Shown: positions 1 through 7,361, numbered from the stretch's first letter. The stretch is 13,593 nucleotides of DNA from Planctomycetota bacterium (GCA_022561415.1 JADFRH010000023.1:1-13593); one strand, 5' to 3'. The notes: generated from the sequence alone by a model not told the origin. Translations and numbers: made by a program.

Positions 1-17
1 CAGGGACGGCCCGACTT

Positions 18-440
18 CTATTCGTCCGGGTCAGCAATCGGAAGATGCTGAATTTTTAGTTGCCCCTGCATCTCCCGAATGCGTTTGAAGTCTTGCCTTA
101 TCTCACCTATTGCTTTTCTTACTTCATCGGATTGATCGTCATCTTCCTCGTCGTCAGGACCTGGACAATCCACGGATCCGCCCTGGGCATACAAATAAAC
201 TAAATTGGAGACCGCTTTTTCAAGTTCATTCGACTGGTTCTTATCGAAATCGACCAACGAGTTTTTGACCTTTTGCGCAACAGATTCTGAAATCTGTTCA
301 ATAACCATTTGGGCGCGTTCGTCCCACTTATTGGCATCAGCCTCGAATTCATCTGTCTGTTCGGGGTATTTTGTTTTAAGTGCACGAACTTCTGCGGATT
401 TGAGTTGAAAGTCCCGGTACTTCACCATCGAGTCCAGCAT
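18..440 (-). CDS. Hypothetical acidic, helix-rich protein (140 aa)
   Basis: I do not recognise this protein. The translation is hydrophilic and probably mostly alpha-helical, with many K/E/Q/D residues across residues 15-80. An acidic run (about residues 96-106, DDEEDDDQSDE) is followed by a second predicted helix (108-130). No signal peptide, membrane segment or enzyme motif is visible, and one Cys (92) is present. The start is uncertain: ATG at 438-440 and a second ATG at 426-428 are both in frame, and neither has a convincing Shine-Dalgarno sequence. Base composition is unusual: two 60-base blocks inside it are about 47% and 42% G+C, against about 65% in a block of neighbouring obg. It lies 252 bp beyond the obg stop, behind a repeat element, so it is probably not part of the same operon. 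It may be recently acquired DNA or the 3' part of a longer, frameshifted gene (see findings). Confidence 0.6.
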   Translation of the reverse strand: MLDSMVKYRDFQLKSAEVRALKTKYPEQTDEFEADANKWDERAQMVIEQISESVAQKVKNSLVDFDKNQSNELEKAVSNLVYLYAQGGSVDCPGPDDEEDDDQSDEVRKAIGEIRQDFKRIREMQGQLKIQHLPIADPDE

Positions 441-572
441 CCAGCTTCCCGTCGTCCAACACCTGACCGGCCTGCGACCGGAAGAAACCTTTCGCTTCGT
501 CGTCGGGATCCGTCTTCACTTCTGACCAGGACGCGCGAGACTTCGCGCTGCGCCTTGGCGGGTGTGTGTGGG

Positions 573-698
573 AAGCTATCAGCCATCAGCAGTCAGCCGG
601 AATAATCGTTGACGGTTGAAAGCGTTTGGCTGCTAGCTGATCCCGGGGCGCCGGGAATGGCTGATAGCTGATGGCTTTCGGCTGATAGCTTTTCAAAC
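573..698. repeat. Heptad-repeat (GCTGATR-type) palindromic intergenic element
   Basis: Three runs of 7-base units built on GCTGATA/GCTGATG occur here. One is on the minus strand (573-598, read as GCTGACT-GCTGATG-GCTGATA). Two are on the plus strand: 629-642 (GCTGCTA-GCTGATC) and 660-690 (GCTGATA-GCTGATG-GCTTTCG-GCTGATA-GCT). Around a central perfect 6-bp inverted repeat, TCCCGG (641-646) and CCGGGA (651-656), there is an imperfect outer pair: GTTGAAAGC at 615-623 and GCTTTTCAAAC at 688-698. The right end overlaps the obg stop codon (693-695). The whole looks like a small mobile or expansion-prone intergenic repeat rather than coding DNA. It could also form an RNA hairpin behind obg, but no T-run follows it, so a classic terminator is not supported. 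Confidence 0.7.
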
Positions 699-1700
699 AC
701 CCGCGTCCTTGGATTCCTGCACGAAACTCCACACGAGTTCGGCGAGCCGGGCCACCCCTTTACCACTGACCCCGCTGAGGGGCAACACCTCTTTGCCGAT
801 CGCGTCGGCAAGCTCCCTGCACGCGTCCTCGGTGCCCAGGAGATCCAATTTGTTGCCGGCCACGATCTCCGGCTTGCTTTCCAAACCGGCGCCGTAGCGC
901 TCGAGTTCCTCCCGTACCATGCGATACGCCTCGGCGGCGGTCGTCTCGGTGAACTCGGACCCGACATCAACGAGATGAAGCAGCACGCGCGTTCGCTCGA
1001 TGTGCCGAAGAAAATCGTCTCCCAGCCCGGCGCCGGTGTGGGCGCCCTCGATGAGTCCGGGCATGTCGGCCATGACGAAGCGCCGATGATCGGAGAGCTC
1101 TACGATCCCGAGTTGCGGCTCGAGCGTCGTAAAGGGGTAACCCGCGATCTTCGGATGCGCCTTCGACATTCGGGCGAGCAGCGTGCTCTTGCCGGCATTG
1201 GGCAGCCCGATCACGCCGACATCCGCGATCAGTTTGAGTTCGAGGCGGAGCCATCGCTCCTCGCCCGGCGTACCGGCGTCGAACTCACGCGGAGTCTGGT
1301 GAGACGCCCGGGCGAACCGGGTGTTGCCGCGACCGCCCCTTCCACCCTGCGCGATGCAAATACGCTCGCCGATCACCGATAGATCTTTGACGAGCACCTC
1401 GGTCTCTCGATCGATCAGAAGCGTGCCGGGCGGCAGTTGCAGGATCAAGTCCTTGCCGTTGCGACCGTACATCTTCTTGCTCATCCCCGGCTGCCCGTTG
1501 CCGGCGATCCAGTGATGGCGACCGGAGAAATCCAGCAGCGTGTCGACGCCCGACGTGGCCGCCGCGAAAACGCTCCCGCCGTCACCGCCGTCACCGCCGT
1601 CCGGACCGCCCTTGGCGATATACTTCTCCCGGCGGAAGCTCACGCAGCCGTCACCTCCTTTGCCGGCTTTGATGAAGATTTCGGTGCGATCGATGAGCAT
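693..1700 (-). CDS. obg: GTPase Obg (ribosome assembly, CgtA/ObgE family)
   Basis: Obg is a cytoplasmic GTPase that acts on the large ribosomal subunit during assembly and links growth to the stress response. The 335-aa protein has the canonical layout. The glycine-rich Obg fold occupies about residues 1-156 (KAGKGGDG at 11-18, GGPDGGDGGDGG at 31-42). The G domain follows: G1/P-loop GLPNAGKST at 165-173, switch I YPFTTLEPQLG at 188-198, G3 DMPGLIEGA at 212-220, and G4 NKLD at 283-286. The G5-like LSGVSGKG (308-315) has Gly where most family members have Ala in the SA pair. No C-terminal OCT extension is present, as in many Gram-negatives. The MLIDRTEIF start is the conserved family start although no Shine-Dalgarno is evident. 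It is usually next to rplU and rpmA, but here it follows three beta-propeller genes after a 64-bp gap, and no L21 or L27 gene is in the window. Confidence 0.97.
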   Translation of the reverse strand: MLIDRTEIFIKAGKGGDGCVSFRREKYIAKGGPDGGDGGDGGSVFAAATSGVDTLLDFSGRHHWIAGNGQPGMSKKMYGRNGKDLILQLPPGTLLIDRETEVLVKDLSVIGERICIAQGGRGGRGNTRFARASHQTPREFDAGTPGEERWLRLELKLIADVGVIGLPNAGKSTLLARMSKAHPKIAGYPFTTLEPQLGIVELSDHRRFVMADMPGLIEGAHTGAGLGDDFLRHIERTRVLLHLVDVGSEFTETTAAEAYRMVREELERYGAGLESKPEIVAGNKLDLLGTEDACRELADAIGKEVLPLSGVSGKGVARLAELVWSFVQESKDAGV

Positions 1701-1764
1701 GTGCGTTGACGTTCGGCGGCGCGAGCCCGCTTAGTGCCGGTAAGAATTAGCGACGAGTTCGGGT

Positions 1765-3024
1765 CTATCCGACGTCCAAGGCCATGATGGTCTTGCGGTC
1801 CCGCACGTACAGGGTGCGACCCGCCAGGGTCGGTGCGGCCCACGAATAGCGCTCGGTGATTTCGCAGGTCGAGAGGATATTCAAACCGTCCGGAGACAGG
1901 GTGGCCAGGGCCAGCTTGCCGTCCTCGTCGAGGATGATGACTTTCCCGTCACCGTACACGCAGGTCGCTTTCTTGAATCCGCGCTGTCGCCATGCGATCT
2001 TGCCGGTTTCGAGATTCATTCCCATGAAAAACGCCGGTCCGAAATCCCCGGTCGACCCGTAGACGTAACCGCCGAATTGCACCGCGTTGCCGTGGTGAAG
2101 GCGCATCTTCCGGCTGTACCACAGCTCCTTCGCTACCGTCTTGCCACCCTCCCGGCTGAGGCGAATCGCGCGAGCGCCGGAGTCGTAGGCGGCCGAGCAA
2201 AACAGAATGTCCTTGCCGTCAAAGACCGGGGTCGAAAGATTGGCGCCGTACTGGGTCTTGTGGGGGTGTGACCAGAGGAGTTCGCCACTGTTCGGATCGA
2301 GCCCGACCAGCTCGGACCCCATGAAAAAGACGAGCTGATCTTCGCCTTGGAAGTGGATCAGGATGGGCGAGGCATAGGTTACCTGGAAGCTCTGATCTTG
2401 CCAGATGACGGCCCCATTGGACTGACTGAAAGCGACGACGCTCTGGCCTTCTTTGTCGTCACCGCCGACGGGGAGAATGACGGTGTCGCCGTAGGCGATC
2501 GGGCTGGCGCAATAGCCCCGCCCGGGAACCGTCGCGCCGAACTTCATTACGAGGTCGTGCTTCCAGATCACGTCCCCCGTCTTCTTGTTGAAACAGTGGA
2601 GCAGCATGTTCGTGCCGATCGTGTAGAGGCGGTTCCCGACGATCAGCGGCGTCGAACTCGGTCCGGCACCATATTGCTCCATCAGCTTGGTCGTCGGCGA
2701 AGGGATCTTGTGCTCCCAGAGCGTCTCACCCGTCTTGCGGTTCAGGCTGACGGTGAACTCATCCTGATCGATGCGATACATCACATACAGCGCGTCGCCA
2801 TCGACCAGAATCGTACCGTAGCCGTCGCCGAGTTCTCGGCGCCACAGCTCGCTCGGTCCCTCATCGGGCCATTTGTCGGCCAGGCGAGCGGTGTTGACGG
2901 AGAAGTTTCGCTGCGGTCCCCCGAACTGGGGCCACTGACCATAGCCTGCTGGCACGCCGACAAGAAGGACGACGGCACAGGTCCACGGCAGCAATACGAG
3001 TGGGAACGACGTTCGGCCCTTCAT
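1765..3024 (-). CDS. Exported PQQ-like beta-propeller protein, tandem paralogue 3
   Basis: A 419-aa protein with an N-terminal Sec signal peptide: basic MKGR, then a hydrophobic core to about residue 25, with likely cleavage just before QWPQFGG. The mature part consists of PQQ-like/BamB-type propeller repeats. These show recurring 'TGETLWEH', 'KTGDVIWKH' and 'TGKIAWRQ' blade ends and ends with RDRKTIMALDVG. It is paralogous to the two genes upstream of it: same N-terminal (Q/E)WPQ(F/W)GG motif, 'GPSSTPLIVGNRLY', 'GDGKVIILDEDGKLALAT', and same C-terminal blade. Length suits an eight-bladed propeller; PQQ dehydrogenases are longer, so an enzyme is unlikely. The start is supported by GAGGTG (minus strand, 3030-3035) five bases from ATG. 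It lies 45 bp from the preceding paralogue. It is probably a periplasmic or envelope protein; its ligand or partner cannot be read from sequence. Confidence 0.92.
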   Translation of the reverse strand: MKGRTSFPLVLLPWTCAVVLLVGVPAGYGQWPQFGGPQRNFSVNTARLADKWPDEGPSELWRRELGDGYGTILVDGDALYVMYRIDQDEFTVSLNRKTGETLWEHKIPSPTTKLMEQYGAGPSSTPLIVGNRLYTIGTNMLLHCFNKKTGDVIWKHDLVMKFGATVPGRGYCASPIAYGDTVILPVGGDDKEGQSVVAFSQSNGAVIWQDQSFQVTYASPILIHFQGEDQLVFFMGSELVGLDPNSGELLWSHPHKTQYGANLSTPVFDGKDILFCSAAYDSGARAIRLSREGGKTVAKELWYSRKMRLHHGNAVQFGGYVYGSTGDFGPAFFMGMNLETGKIAWRQRGFKKATCVYGDGKVIILDEDGKLALATLSPDGLNILSTCEITERYSWAAPTLAGRTLYVRDRKTIMALDVG

Positions 3025-3069
3025 GCGTACACCTCTTCTTGAACTTGCGGTGGCGATTCGATGCTCGTT

Positions 3070-4323
3070 TTACCCAAGGTCCAGCGCCACGATCGTATCG
3101 TTGTCTCGCGCGTAGAGTCGCTTCCCCACCAGGATGGGCAAGGTCCACGAGTTCTTCTCTTCTCCCAGGTCAAACAGCTTGAACGATGACAGAACCTCGA
3201 AAGACTTCGGCGAGGCCTTGACCAGCGTGAGGGTTCCTCCTTCGTCAAGGACAATGAGCTTCCCGTCGCCATACACGATCATGCCCTTCGCAAAGCCGCG
3301 CTCCCTCCACGCCATCTCGCCGGTTTCCGCGTGGACGACCGCCAGGAACGAGTTCGGACCATAGCCGGCACATCCATAGAAATGATTTCCCACGCGCACG
3401 ACGTTGCCCTGACCTACACTGGCTTTTCGGTGTGCCCACACTTCTTTGGGATCCGTCTTGCCATCCTTGCGAGCCAGTTTCAGAACCCGGCTGCCCGCAT
3501 CACCCCCTGACGTCGTATAAAGCAGGCCGTCTGAGCCCCAGACGGGCGTCGAAATGTTGGTCTTCCATTGGTTGGCGTGGTCGCGTCGCCAAAGCAGATT
3601 GCCGTTGTCGGGATTCACGGCCACGAGCTCACGATCCACCAGGAGCACGATCTGATCCTGTCCGTCCACGTTGATGACCACCGGCGATGAGTAGACGTTC
3701 TCGAAGTCGTGCTTTCGCCAGACGACGGATCCACTGACCAGATCAAACGCCATGATCCCGTTGCCCTTGCCGCCGCCGGCCACGATCAGCTTTCCCTGAT
3801 ACACGGTGGAACTCGACGCGAATCCGAACTCAGGCGATTTCGCGCCGAACGCCTTGATCAGGTCGTGCGACCAGACGGTCTTGCCGTCTTTCTTCCGCGT
3901 GCATTGCAACATGCCCGCGATGCCCAGCGTGTAAACGCGGTCGCCGGCAATGGTCGGTGTCGAGCGCGGTCCCACGCCGAAGCGCGTCTCGACGCCACTG
4001 GGAACGACGGCCGCGTACCTGTTCTGCCAAACCGTCTTGCCCGTCGAGGCGTCGATCGCAATCACGACCTCCTCTTCGCCGTCGCGATACATCGTGAACA
4101 GCTTGCCGTCGTCCATGGCGATCGACGACAGGCCGTCGCCGAGCGGACGGCTCCACACGCGCTTGGGTCCATCGTCCGGCCACTTGGCGGCCAGACCTTT
4201 GGCGTCGGACTTGAAGTCGCGGTTCGGTCCGCCCCACTGGGGCCATTGCGCCAGCACGGATGTGGACATCAAACAAATAATGAACAATGGGCAGCGCCTT
4301 GGATTGGCCCGATGCGTTTTCAT
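3070..4323 (-). CDS. Exported PQQ-like beta-propeller protein, tandem paralogue 2
   Basis: From the ATG at 4321-4323 this is a 417-aa protein with a signal peptide: basic KTHRANPRR, hydrophobic CPLFIICLMSTSVL, and cleavage likely after VLA before QWPQWGGPNRDF. The frame stays open to a GTG at 4357-4359, but the ATG is preferred. It has a good Shine-Dalgarno (GGAGAAG, 4331-4337 on the minus strand), and the 12 extra residues would spoil the signal peptide. The mature region is a propeller with recurrent blade ends such as 'STGKTVWQN', 'KDGKTVWSHDL', 'DNGNLLWRRD' and 'ETGEMAWRERGF', ending RDNDTIVALDLG. It is closest in the window to the genes on either side. It is probably periplasmic. No catalytic or metal-binding residues can be assigned; dehydrogenase activity is not supported because of the short length and absence of enzyme-specific insertions. 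Confidence 0.92.
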   Translation of the reverse strand: MKTHRANPRRCPLFIICLMSTSVLAQWPQWGGPNRDFKSDAKGLAAKWPDDGPKRVWSRPLGDGLSSIAMDDGKLFTMYRDGEEEVVIAIDASTGKTVWQNRYAAVVPSGVETRFGVGPRSTPTIAGDRVYTLGIAGMLQCTRKKDGKTVWSHDLIKAFGAKSPEFGFASSSTVYQGKLIVAGGGKGNGIMAFDLVSGSVVWRKHDFENVYSSPVVINVDGQDQIVLLVDRELVAVNPDNGNLLWRRDHANQWKTNISTPVWGSDGLLYTTSGGDAGSRVLKLARKDGKTDPKEVWAHRKASVGQGNVVRVGNHFYGCAGYGPNSFLAVVHAETGEMAWRERGFAKGMIVYGDGKLIVLDEGGTLTLVKASPKSFEVLSSFKLFDLGEEKNSWTLPILVGKRLYARDNDTIVALDLG

Positions 4324-4330
4324 TACCGTA

Positions 4331-4337
4331 CTTCTCC
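4331..4337 (-). promoter_or_regulatory. Shine-Dalgarno that sets the start of paralogue 2
   Basis: GGAGAAG on the minus strand, seven bases before the ATG at 4321-4323. It argues for this ATG over the upstream in-frame GTG at 4357-4359. Confidence 0.7.
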
Positions 4338-4371
4338 GTTCATGCGACGACGCAGACACGCGCCCGCCTGT

Positions 4372-5607
4372 TTAGCTTAGATCGAGCGCCATGATAACCT
4401 TCTTGTCCCGAACGTACATCCGGTTACCGACGATGGTCGGCACCGTCCATGCGACATCATCGAACAGCGCAACTTGCGAATGAATCGTAAGGTCGTCCGG
4501 CGTGGCCGTGGCGATCGCGAGATTGCCTTCTTCATCCAGAATAATCAACCGTCCATCGGCCAGCACGGTCGTCGCCTTGGCAAAGCCGCGTTTGCGCCAG
4601 GCGACCTTGCCGGTTTTGATGTTGATGGCCGCGTAGAGGTTAGGTGCTCGAGCCCCGCTCGACCCGAGAACATAATCTCCCATCCTCACCGACGTCACGT
4701 GATAGAACCGAACCTTCTTGTTGATCCAAAGCTCTTCGACGTCGACCTTGTCGCCGTTGCGGGTCAGCTTCAACCCGTGTGAACCGGGTCCGGGCGTCGA
4801 AAAGAACAGGATGTTCTCTTTCTCGTCCCAAATCGGCATGCAGATGTTCTGCGCCGCCCTGGTGCCGATGGCGTAACGCCATTCCACGCGACCGTCGACC
4901 GGGTTGACCCCGATGGCCGCCTCGGCAGTGAGCGTTACGAGGTGGTCCTGGCCGTCGAGCCTGATGATCTTCGGCGTCGAGGAGCTGTTCTTGAAACCAG
5001 GACTTTTCCACCGGACCGATCCCGAGTTCTGTTCGAAAGCCATGAGGCCGACCTCGTCGCCACCCACCAGCACGATCACCGTGTCCTTATAGACGATCGG
5101 GCTCGAGGCATAGCCGTGCTGCAACACCGTTCCTCCGTAGTCGGTCCAGAGGTTGTGTGACCAGTAGGGCTTGCCGTCGTACTTGTTGAGACAGAACATC
5201 TTGCCCGACACGCCGATCGCGTAGAGGCGGTCGCCCACCAGAAGCGGCGTCGAGCGTGGGCCTCGGCCAAACTGATCGGCGTGACCGTCCGCCGGTGACG
5301 AGTCGTACTTGTGCTGCCACAGGGTCTTTCCGGTTTTCGCATCGAGCGCGATGACGATCTCGCGCTCGTCGGCACGATACATCGTGTAGAGTCGATCGCC
5401 CTCGGAGAGTATGGCCGAGTAGCCCTCACCGAGATCACGCGTCCACAACTTCGTCGGACCTGTCTCGGGCCACGTCGTAGTGATCGAGCCGGCGTCGGCC
5501 GAGAAATCCCGGTTGGGACCGCCCCACTGAGGCCACTCTGCCGGCGCCGGTGCCGCGAAGAGGGCGATGGCCATCGTGGCCGCGACATTGCGAATCAGAC
5601 GTTTCAT
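4372..5607 (-). CDS. Exported PQQ-like beta-propeller protein, tandem paralogue 1
   Basis: A 411-aa protein from the ATG at 5605-5607. That start is preceded by a strong Shine-Dalgarno and gives a clean signal peptide (MKRLIRN, then hydrophobic VAATMAIALFAA, cleavage about APA before EWPQWGGPNRDF). An upstream in-frame ATG at 5638-5640 would add 11 charged residues and is less likely. Eight putative blades can be followed. Examples are 'LYTMYRADEREIVIALDA' with 'TGKTLWQH', 'GKMFCLNKYDGKPYWSHNL', 'NSGSVRWKSPGF', 'VDGRVEWRYAIG', 'IKTGKVAWRKRGFAKATT', and a last blade ending RDKKVIMALDLS. It is the first of three tandem paralogues, 48 bp before the next and 68 bp after the more distant propeller gene. 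It is probably periplasmic or cell-envelope; the role is unknown. Confidence 0.92.
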   Translation of the reverse strand: MKRLIRNVAATMAIALFAAPAPAEWPQWGGPNRDFSADAGSITTTWPETGPTKLWTRDLGEGYSAILSEGDRLYTMYRADEREIVIALDAKTGKTLWQHKYDSSPADGHADQFGRGPRSTPLLVGDRLYAIGVSGKMFCLNKYDGKPYWSHNLWTDYGGTVLQHGYASSPIVYKDTVIVLVGGDEVGLMAFEQNSGSVRWKSPGFKNSSSTPKIIRLDGQDHLVTLTAEAAIGVNPVDGRVEWRYAIGTRAAQNICMPIWDEKENILFFSTPGPGSHGLKLTRNGDKVDVEELWINKKVRFYHVTSVRMGDYVLGSSGARAPNLYAAINIKTGKVAWRKRGFAKATTVLADGRLIILDEEGNLAIATATPDDLTIHSQVALFDDVAWTVPTIVGNRMYVRDKKVIMALDLS

Positions 5608-5615
5608 TTTTCTTA

Positions 5616-5624
5616 CTCCTCCCC
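5616..5624 (-). promoter_or_regulatory. Strong Shine-Dalgarno that sets the start of paralogue 1
   Basis: GGGGAGGAG on the minus strand, eight bases before the ATG at 5605-5607. It favours this start over the upstream ATG at 5638-5640. Confidence 0.75.
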
Positions 5625-5675
5625 TGGTATGCTCGGTCATTGTCCAAGCCCCGTCGGGGCCGCAAGTCTAAAGAA

Positions 5676-6860
5676 CTACTTGGCGGCGCCGAAGCAGTAG
5701 ATCATGCCGTCTTCGGTGCCGATGACCAAGCTACCCTCGGCCACCGCCGGCGACGCGCTGATGGGACCACCCGCTTCGAACCGCCACGTCTCCTTGCCCG
5801 TATCGAGTGTGAGGGCATACAGATTGCCGTCTGACGAGCCGATGAACACCCGATCGCCCACGACAACCGGCGAGGAATCAACCCGCCCATTCGTGACGAA
5901 GACCCACTGCGGTTTGCCGGTTATTCGGTCGAGCGCCCGAACTCGCTTGTCCCGACCACCGACAATCACCCAGCGATCGGTGACTGCGGCCGATGACATA
6001 ATCGGAAACTCGCGATCCCCGTCGGCGAACGACCACTCCACGCGGCCCGCCTTCCAGTCGATCCCCAGCATGTGACCGCCGTAGGTTCCGACATACGCGC
6101 GGTGGCCGTGCGTGGCGGCCGACGCCCCGGACACCGAACCCATGCTGATTTTCCTCACGGGTCGGCCGTCGTCGAGGCGCAGCACATGTATGAACTCGTC
6201 ACACCCGGCCGCGATCACATGGCCCGCAGTGATTCCCGGCGTTCCGTGAACCCGGCCCTGTGTCTCGAACTTCCACAGCAGTTTGCCCACCTGACGGGAT
6301 ACACAGTACACAAAACCGTCGTAAGAACCAAACACGAGCCGATCGTCGGCGTGATTCACGGAGGAGATGATTTGATCGTCGGTTGGAAACGTCCATTTTC
6401 CCTTTCCCGAACCCGCATCGACGGCGTGTAAGACGCCCTCGTCATCGCCGACATAGACGGTCCCGTCGATCACCGTCGGTGACGATTCGATCGCCTCTTG
6501 GGCCTTGTATTTCCATTTGACGGAGCCATCCGACAGGTGGAGTGCGAACAGGGTTCCATCGTAACAGCCGACGTACACCGTGCCGTTCACGATGGCGGCC
6601 GATGACGTGACGGCGTCGGGCGCCTCGAACTTCCAACGGACTTTCAGACGATCCGGCAGGCGTGTGTGGGCGATGCCGCGAAGTTGCGGTCCGCCGCGGA
6701 ACATGGACCAGTTGCGCTGTCCTGGTTTTTCGCTCGCCACGGCCTTGGCCGGCTCGCGCTCACCGGCACGTGCCGGGGAAATGAGTAGTGTGGCGCAGAC
6801 GAACGCACAGGCAACCCGTCGGCCTAAGGACGCTCGAACTGTGTCGACAAGGTGAAACAT
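5676..6860 (-). CDS. Exported eight-bladed PQQ-like (BamB-type) beta-propeller protein
   Basis: This has a different propeller subtype from the three genes after it. Eight regular repeats of the form 'VYVGxxDGxLxALDxxTGKxxWxF' can be counted. They include VYVGCYDGTLFALHLSDG, VYVGDDEGVLHAVDAGSG, LVFGSYDGFVYCVSRQVG, AYVGTYGGHMLGIDWKAG, VFIGSSDGNLYALTLDTG, and a final half-blade LVIGTEDGMIYCFGAAK that would close the ring. The N-terminus has basic residues then CAFVCATLLISPARA, a Sec signal peptide. I chose the ATG at 6858-6860 (394 aa) because AGGA lies four bases upstream and the signal peptide then starts properly. An in-frame ATG at 6897-6899, directly abutting the upstream stop, would add 13 residues without a ribosome site. 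True BamB is an outer-membrane lipoprotein; no lipobox is seen, so a periplasmic soluble propeller is more likely. Its ligand is unknown. Confidence 0.9.
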   Translation of the reverse strand: MFHLVDTVRASLGRRVACAFVCATLLISPARAGEREPAKAVASEKPGQRNWSMFRGGPQLRGIAHTRLPDRLKVRWKFEAPDAVTSSAAIVNGTVYVGCYDGTLFALHLSDGSVKWKYKAQEAIESSPTVIDGTVYVGDDEGVLHAVDAGSGKGKWTFPTDDQIISSVNHADDRLVFGSYDGFVYCVSRQVGKLLWKFETQGRVHGTPGITAGHVIAAGCDEFIHVLRLDDGRPVRKISMGSVSGASAATHGHRAYVGTYGGHMLGIDWKAGRVEWSFADGDREFPIMSSAAVTDRWVIVGGRDKRVRALDRITGKPQWVFVTNGRVDSSPVVVGDRVFIGSSDGNLYALTLDTGKETWRFEAGGPISASPAVAEGSLVIGTEDGMIYCFGAAK

Positions 6861-6899
6861 ATCGTCCTGGGAATCGAAGGCCAACCGACCGCTCGGCAT

Positions 6900-7361
6900 T
6901 TACATGGGCTTGAACTTGAGCACCAGTGCAGCACCGGCGGCGGCCACCACGATCCCTGCGTAGAACAGCGGGTTCGGCGCGTTGGCCGGCTTGTGCAACA
7001 TCATCGAGACCAGCGTGTTGACGATCGGCGCACCCGCAAAAACCAACGGCGCCACCACGAGCGGATGACCGCCCGATGTCTTTCGCAGTGCAAACACGAT
7101 GCCGAGCGCGCCGACGGCGCCGAGGATTCCCGCGAACGTCGAGATGAACCCACCCTTCCGCGTGAATTCCAGCGGCTCCGCGCCGGAGAACTTTAGGTAG
7201 GCGATTACGACGATCGAGACGATCAGGTAGGCAAGACCCACGAACAGAAAGGCCCGCAGGGCGCTGTCCTTGCCGAGTGCTTTTTGACCGGTGTGCAGCG
7301 TCGGCACATACGCACCCCAGCAAACAACCGTCACCAACACGAATACCATCCAGAGCTTCAT
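6900..7361 (-). CDS. Small five-TM membrane protein, EamA/DMT half-transporter-like
   Basis: This 153-aa protein is almost entirely hydrophobic, with about five membrane segments (residues 3-20, 37-57, 71-92, 99-121, 131-149). That size and layout equal one half of a ten-TM drug/metabolite transporter. The N-terminal segment contains a WG pair (WGAY, 15-18), as in EamA repeats, followed by YVPTLHTGQKAL. A half-size member would have to dimerise. The start is supported by GAGGGAG (minus strand, 7369-7375) seven bases before ATG. The stop TAA is 39 bp from the next gene's preferred start. The substrate is unknown. Assignment to the DMT superfamily rests on topology and the WG feature only; it could be an unrelated small membrane protein. 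Confidence 0.75.
   Translation of the reverse strand: MKLWMVFVLVTVVCWGAYVPTLHTGQKALGKDSALRAFLFVGLAYLIVSIVVIAYLKFSGAEPLEFTRKGGFISTFAGILGAVGALGIVFALRKTSGGHPLVVAPLVFAGAPIVNTLVSMMLHKPANAPNPLFYAGIVVAAAGAALVLKFKPM

Noticed and set aside
641..656. Rho-independent terminator after obg (TCCCGG/CCGGGA hairpin)
   Set aside because: The hairpin is real, but no T-run follows on the minus strand, so I list it only as part of the repeat element.
573..698. CRISPR array
   Set aside because: Units are seven bases without unique spacers of regular length, and no cas genes are present.
2347..3042. 231-codon open frame on the plus strand
   Set aside because: It lies fully antisense to a well-supported propeller gene with signal peptide and ribosome site; its translation has no recognisable domain. 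High G+C readily creates such antisense frames.
4321..4359. GTG at 4357-4359 as the start of propeller paralogue 2
   Set aside because: The ATG at 4321-4323 has a good Shine-Dalgarno and yields a proper signal peptide; the longer N-terminus does not.
3709..4380. 223-codon plus-strand frame over propeller paralogue 2
   Set aside because: Antisense shadow of a gene with clear signal peptide and repeats.
1765..6860. PQQ-dependent alcohol dehydrogenases
   Set aside because: Proteins are about 390-420 aa, much shorter than PQQ dehydrogenases, with no cytochrome domain and no visible catalytic Asp/Glu context; they fit non-enzymatic BamB-like propellers better.
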